This document shows positions 60,953 to 64,000 of a DNA stretch of 64,000 nucleotides, piece after piece. The stretch lies in the NCBI RefSeq assembly GCF_963666015.1, contig NZ_OY762555.1:1116001-1180000 (forward strand), in the 5' to 3' direction. How positions within the stretch are numbered: the first letter of the stretch is position 1; each line of letters begins with the position of its first letter. The notes under the pieces were generated by a model, which searched no databases, was not told where the DNA came from, and saw only the letters and a list, made by a program, of their open reading frames with translations. The position numbers and the translations under genes are program-made. This DNA comes from an uncultured Sphaerochaeta sp. GTDB lineage: Bacteria; Spirochaetota; Spirochaetia; Sphaerochaetales; Sphaerochaetaceae.

Positions 60953-62370
60953 ACTGGAACTTCTTTTTCCATATCGGAATCATCTCAGTATCACTTCTAC
61001 TCGCAGCGCTCATTCGAGCCCGAGTACGGTTCTTTCAACGGTTCCTGATCCCCGTACCCATCCTCTCTGGTCTCATGCTCCTTATTTTCTACAACTTCAT
61101 AGCACCAAGGTGGGGACTAAGAAATGACTTTCTCGGGGAAATTGTCTACCACTTGCTGAATATCAGCTTTATTTCCATGTTGCTTAGGGTTACGCCAAAA
61201 GCTCACACGGAGGGGAGGGCGAAGCGAACCCTTGCCGCCAATGTGACTGCTGTCTTGGGACAGTATGGCCTGCAATGTTTCTTCGGTCTCATCGCCACCG
61301 CATTGATTATCTCTACATTCAAACCAGACCTGTTCCCAGCATTTGGGTTCACGCTCCCCCTAGGGTTTGAGCTGGGCCCCGGACAGGCATATTCCATAGG
61401 AATCGGCTGGGAATCAATGGGCTTCAGGGGAGGTTCCTCAGTGGGACTTACCATGGCAGCAATCGGTTTTTTACTTGGTAGTTTTGGTGGTGTGATCTTG
61501 ATCAACCAGGGACTCAAGCGCGGTTGGATCGGGAAAGAACAGGCAAAGAACATCAATGACCGAAGTGTAAGAACCGGATTTTTCAGTAGAGCACAACATG
61601 AACGTCCTGTTGGTTCCTACCTATCCACTGATGGAGAGTCGCTGGACTCCATGACCTACCACATTGCACTGATCATGATGACCTATCTGGTTAGCTGGTC
61701 TTTCCTTACCGGGCTTTCTGCGCTTCTTTCACTTATCGGCCCATTGGGAACTGAACTCGCGGATAGCCTGTGGGGTATCAACTTTGTTTTCAGCTCATTC
61801 AGCGCACTGGGCATCAAGATGCTCATGAAGCTGTTCAAGGTCGAGACCACCATCGATAACGCAACATGCAACCGGCTCAGTGGACTCTCTGTCGACTTGA
61901 CCGTTGCATCTTCACTCGGTGCGATCAGCTTGGTGGCTGTACAAGGATATTGGATTCCTATCCTTATCCTCACCCTGGTTGGGCTCTTCATCACCGTGGT
62001 TATTCTGCCCTGGTACTGTTCACGGCTCTATGATGACCACCAGTTCTTCAGGATGTTGATCATCTATGGTTCGGCAACAGGAACACTCCCCACCGGGCTG
62101 GCACTGCTACGTGTGGTCGATAAGGAGTTTGAGACACCGGTTGCCACAGACTATCTCTATTCGGTAGGAATTGTCTTTATTCTGGCCATTCCCATCATCC
62201 TGAGTATCAACCTACCGGCGTTCAGTGTTACCAAGAACAACCCAATCCTTTTCACATGGGCTATTGTAATCAGTGGAGCCTACTTGCTCGCTTCAATCAT
62301 CTCCTATCTGATCATTGCCAAGAAACGTGCATTTATCAAACCAAGGACATATTTTTACACTGAAAATTAA
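60949..62370 (+). CDS. GltS-like sodium/glutamate symporter-family carrier
   Basis: Integral membrane protein of 473 residues with about twelve helices. Two inverted-repeat domains are visible, with the Gly-rich motif LGFELGPGQAYSIGIGWE and a second repeat around GSATGTLPTGLALLRVVD. This is the GltS/ESS family of sodium-coupled glutamate carriers, but the sequence is divergent and the substrate may differ. ATGA overlap with the acyltransferase gene suggests co-translation. Confidence 0.8.
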   Translation: MNWNFFFHIGIISVSLLLAALIRARVRFFQRFLIPVPILSGLMLLIFYNFIAPRWGLRNDFLGEIVYHLLNISFISMLLRVTPKAHTEGRAKRTLAANVTAVLGQYGLQCFFGLIATALIISTFKPDLFPAFGFTLPLGFELGPGQAYSIGIGWESMGFRGGSSVGLTMAAIGFLLGSFGGVILINQGLKRGWIGKEQAKNINDRSVRTGFFSRAQHERPVGSYLSTDGESLDSMTYHIALIMMTYLVSWSFLTGLSALLSLIGPLGTELADSLWGINFVFSSFSALGIKMLMKLFKVETTIDNATCNRLSGLSVDLTVASSLGAISLVAVQGYWIPILILTLVGLFITVVILPWYCSRLYDDHQFFRMLIIYGSATGTLPTGLALLRVVDKEFETPVATDYLYSVGIVFILAIPIILSINLPAFSVTKNNPILFTWAIVISGAYLLASIISYLIIAKKRAFIKPRTYFYTEN

Positions 62371-62403
62371 CCATTTAGGGAGATAATCGACATTAGAAAG
62401 GAG

Positions 62404-62436
62404 GAGGCTTGTACCGTGTACAGGCCTCTCTTTCTT
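62404..62436 (+). terminator. Terminator of the plsC-gltS operon
   Basis: GAGGCTTGTAC (62404-62414) pairs with GTACAGGCCTC (62418-62428) with one G-T pair, followed by TCTTTCTTG. Confidence 0.75.
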
Positions 62437-62544
62437 GTACTCTCTTTATTTCTCAGTGAGAAGTATGCCAGAACCATATCCGTGCTTTTCTTTTTACCAC
62501 CCATGTTCTACAGTAGAGGAAGAATAGTATGGAAGGTGTGAATC

Positions 62545-64000
62545 ATGAAATATCACGGAGTTGTACTGGTACTGGTTTTGTTTCTTTGCATGGTAGTAAG
62601 CCCGCTTGCAGCTATTTCTCCTGCACAGATTCCCCTTACCTCCCCTATCTATGAGGAAATTGACCTGCTCTACCGGCTTTCCGGCTATGCACTTCCCTCC
62701 ACGAGCCGACCCTGGAATGCTTATGAAGCATTATCTATTCTGGAGGCTATCGAGGAAGACACCCCGTATCAGGACCTATGGGATACAGCACACCAGAGAA
62801 TAGAAGGAAACTCATTTCACCAGGTAGACGAGACCTTTTCGTACCGTATTTCCCCTACCATTAATCTTGAATCATACCTCCACACCAATGACAAGGATTT
62901 CACCTCCTACGATGATTGGATCTACAGCTACGATGAGAGGAAACCCTTCCTCGACCTTACACTTTCCATGCAGTTCTCCTCCTCTTTCCTCGTCGAGACT
63001 TCACTGCAGGCAGGAGTGGGTGCATATGTAGAGGGTGTGGATCCTAAAAACGATAATCTGCCTGACTGGGGAATAGGAGCCATACTCGATAAAGATGATG
63101 CTTTTCTTGTTCCTGATGCGACCCTCTACAGAAGGGCATTCAGCAGCAACCTTCCATTCTTTGGATCCCCTCTTGAGCCAGACTTCCCCCGCCACTCCCA
63201 GATGACGTACGCTGGTCCCTGGTGGGCAATCAGCCTGGGTCGTGGAGCCTACTCCTGGGGAGCAGGAGAGAGTGGCAACCTCGTGGTGGGAGACCATATC
63301 TCCAACCACAGTGGACTCACTGCCTCCTTCTTCAACCAGAAATTCAAGGCTCAACTGCTCTACCTCTTCTTCCCTGATGTGAGCCAGACTGGCAAGAGCG
63401 CGCGTATCTTCCTCGCTCATCGCTTTGAGTTCAACCCAGCTGTGTGGGCGAGAATCTCCATCAGTGAGAATGTAATGGCAAACCAAGATGGACTGAGCCT
63501 GCAATATGTTGACCCGACCTATATCTACCACAACCTTTTTCACGTTAAACAGGTAAATTCAATTGCCAGTCTCGAAGCTGACATCACTCCCCTCCCGGGT
63601 TTTACCCTTCACGGGCAGTTCGCGATGGATCAGCTCCAATTATCCAGCGAGGGAGCCTCCACTGCAAATGCTCTGGCGTATCTGGTTTCGGGGTCATATT
63701 CATGGGGTGTGCAAAAGGGGTATTTTACAATCGGTCTTGAAGCAGCCTCAACTGACCCTGCGATGTACCGAAGACATCATATGGACTTCTTGGTTGCAAG
63801 GGATTTGATGAAACATGACGATAAATTACCTGTCATCATCGACTACTTGGGGTACAGCTGGGGTTCAGATAGCAAGGTCTACCAAGCTAGATTGGACTAT
63901 ATCCTTCCTGGAAAGGCGAACATTGCCTCCTCAATCACCATTCACCGACAAGGGCAGCTGGACTACCTTGCTGCCCACCGTGAAGATACCGACGGAGACG
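62545..64000 (+). CDS. Outer-membrane beta-barrel protein (Wzi-like), 3' end cut by window edge
   Basis: The frame is open from ATG 62545 to the window end (485 codons seen). It starts with a signal peptide (hydrophobic residues 6-20, cleavage near PLAA). A helical N-terminal part of about 60 residues is followed by many aromatic-rich beta strands. The segment PWWAISLGRGAYSWGAG resembles the WGPG-type motif of Wzi capsule-anchoring barrels. That is only a local resemblance, so a generic spirochaetal outer-membrane barrel is the safe call. GGAAGGTG lies 7 nt before ATG. Confidence 0.72.
   Translation, partial: MKYHGVVLVLVLFLCMVVSPLAAISPAQIPLTSPIYEEIDLLYRLSGYALPSTSRPWNAYEALSILEAIEEDTPYQDLWDTAHQRIEGNSFHQVDETFSYRISPTINLESYLHTNDKDFTSYDDWIYSYDERKPFLDLTLSMQFSSSFLVETSLQAGVGAYVEGVDPKNDNLPDWGIGAILDKDDAFLVPDATLYRRAFSSNLPFFGSPLEPDFPRHSQMTYAGPWWAISLGRGAYSWGAGESGNLVVGDHISNHSGLTASFFNQKFKAQLLYLFFPDVSQTGKSARIFLAHRFEFNPAVWARISISENVMANQDGLSLQYVDPTYIYHNLFHVKQVNSIASLEADITPLPGFTLHGQFAMDQLQLSSEGASTANALAYLVSGSYSWGVQKGYFTIGLEAASTDPAMYRRHHMDFLVARDLMKHDDKLPVIIDYLGYSWGSDSKVYQARLDYILPGKANIASSITIHRQGQLDYLAAHREDTDGD

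Overview
The window looks like a chromosomal segment from a Gram-negative (diderm) spirochaete, most plausibly a Sphaerochaeta-like member of the Spirochaetales. This rests on gene content only: CarD, IspD and IspF in a row; a lptC-lptA-lptB-rpoN-(hpf)-hprK-ptsH block; TRAP and ChvE/Ggu sugar transporters with cleavable N-termini; and outer-membrane beta-barrel proteins. No rRNA or marker was available to place it more finely. Nearly all of it is densely packed coding sequence. I see no insertion sequences, prophage or CRISPR array.

Layout. 0-5.6 kb (minus strand): a TolC / MacA / MacB-ATPase / MacB-permease efflux operon ending in a sensor histidine kinase cut by the window edge. 5.6-12.3 kb: a pteridine-reductase-like SDR, divergent from a translationally coupled ftsH-hslO(Hsp33)-rlmKL operon, then a CpXC protein. 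12.3-19.2 kb: a D-lactate-dehydrogenase-like enzyme with a cysteine tail, a Fic protein with a possible built-in antitoxin helix, a repeat-bearing outer-membrane protein, LOG and YitT proteins, a sugar nucleotidyltransferase and two orphan small proteins. 19.4-21.7 kb: tRNA-Arg(CCG) and a GH3 beta-glucosidase. 21.7-31.7 kb: YmdB-like phosphodiesterase, RseC, LptCAB, sigma-54, HPF, HPr kinase, HPr, LexA, HolA, UvrC. 31.7-39.2 kb: spore-photolyase-like radical SAM protein, ThyX, RsmE, LplA, MalQ, CarD, IspD, IspF, tRNA-Leu(CAG). 39.4-49.9 kb is more accessory: DUF4256 protein, ferric-reductase/DOMON pair, TRAP transporter with a glycerophosphodiesterase, orphan genes, an arsR/acr3 arsenite module and an alkyltransferase-like protein. 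50-64 kb: small membrane and acetyltransferase genes, a ChvE-GguA-GguB sugar ABC operon, a PII-like protein, an MFS exporter with a LacI regulator, a PlsC-like acyltransferase with a zinc ribbon coupled to a GltS-like carrier, and a truncated outer-membrane barrel gene.

Themes. Envelope biogenesis (Lpt, PlsC, OM barrels, efflux), carbon uptake under HPr-kinase and LacI-type control, DNA damage repair (LexA, UvrC, SPL-like, ATL) and isoprenoid synthesis share the segment. The most unusual pattern is regulatory. At least a dozen genes have a sigma-70-type -10 hexamer only 6-9 nt before the start codon and no usable Shine-Dalgarno sequence, implying leaderless or nearly leaderless mRNAs, while their neighbours use strong SD sites. 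I also find a DtxR/IdeR-like operator before the ferric-reductase/DOMON operon, paired ArsR-type operators, and two matching LacI-type sites before the sugar ABC operon.
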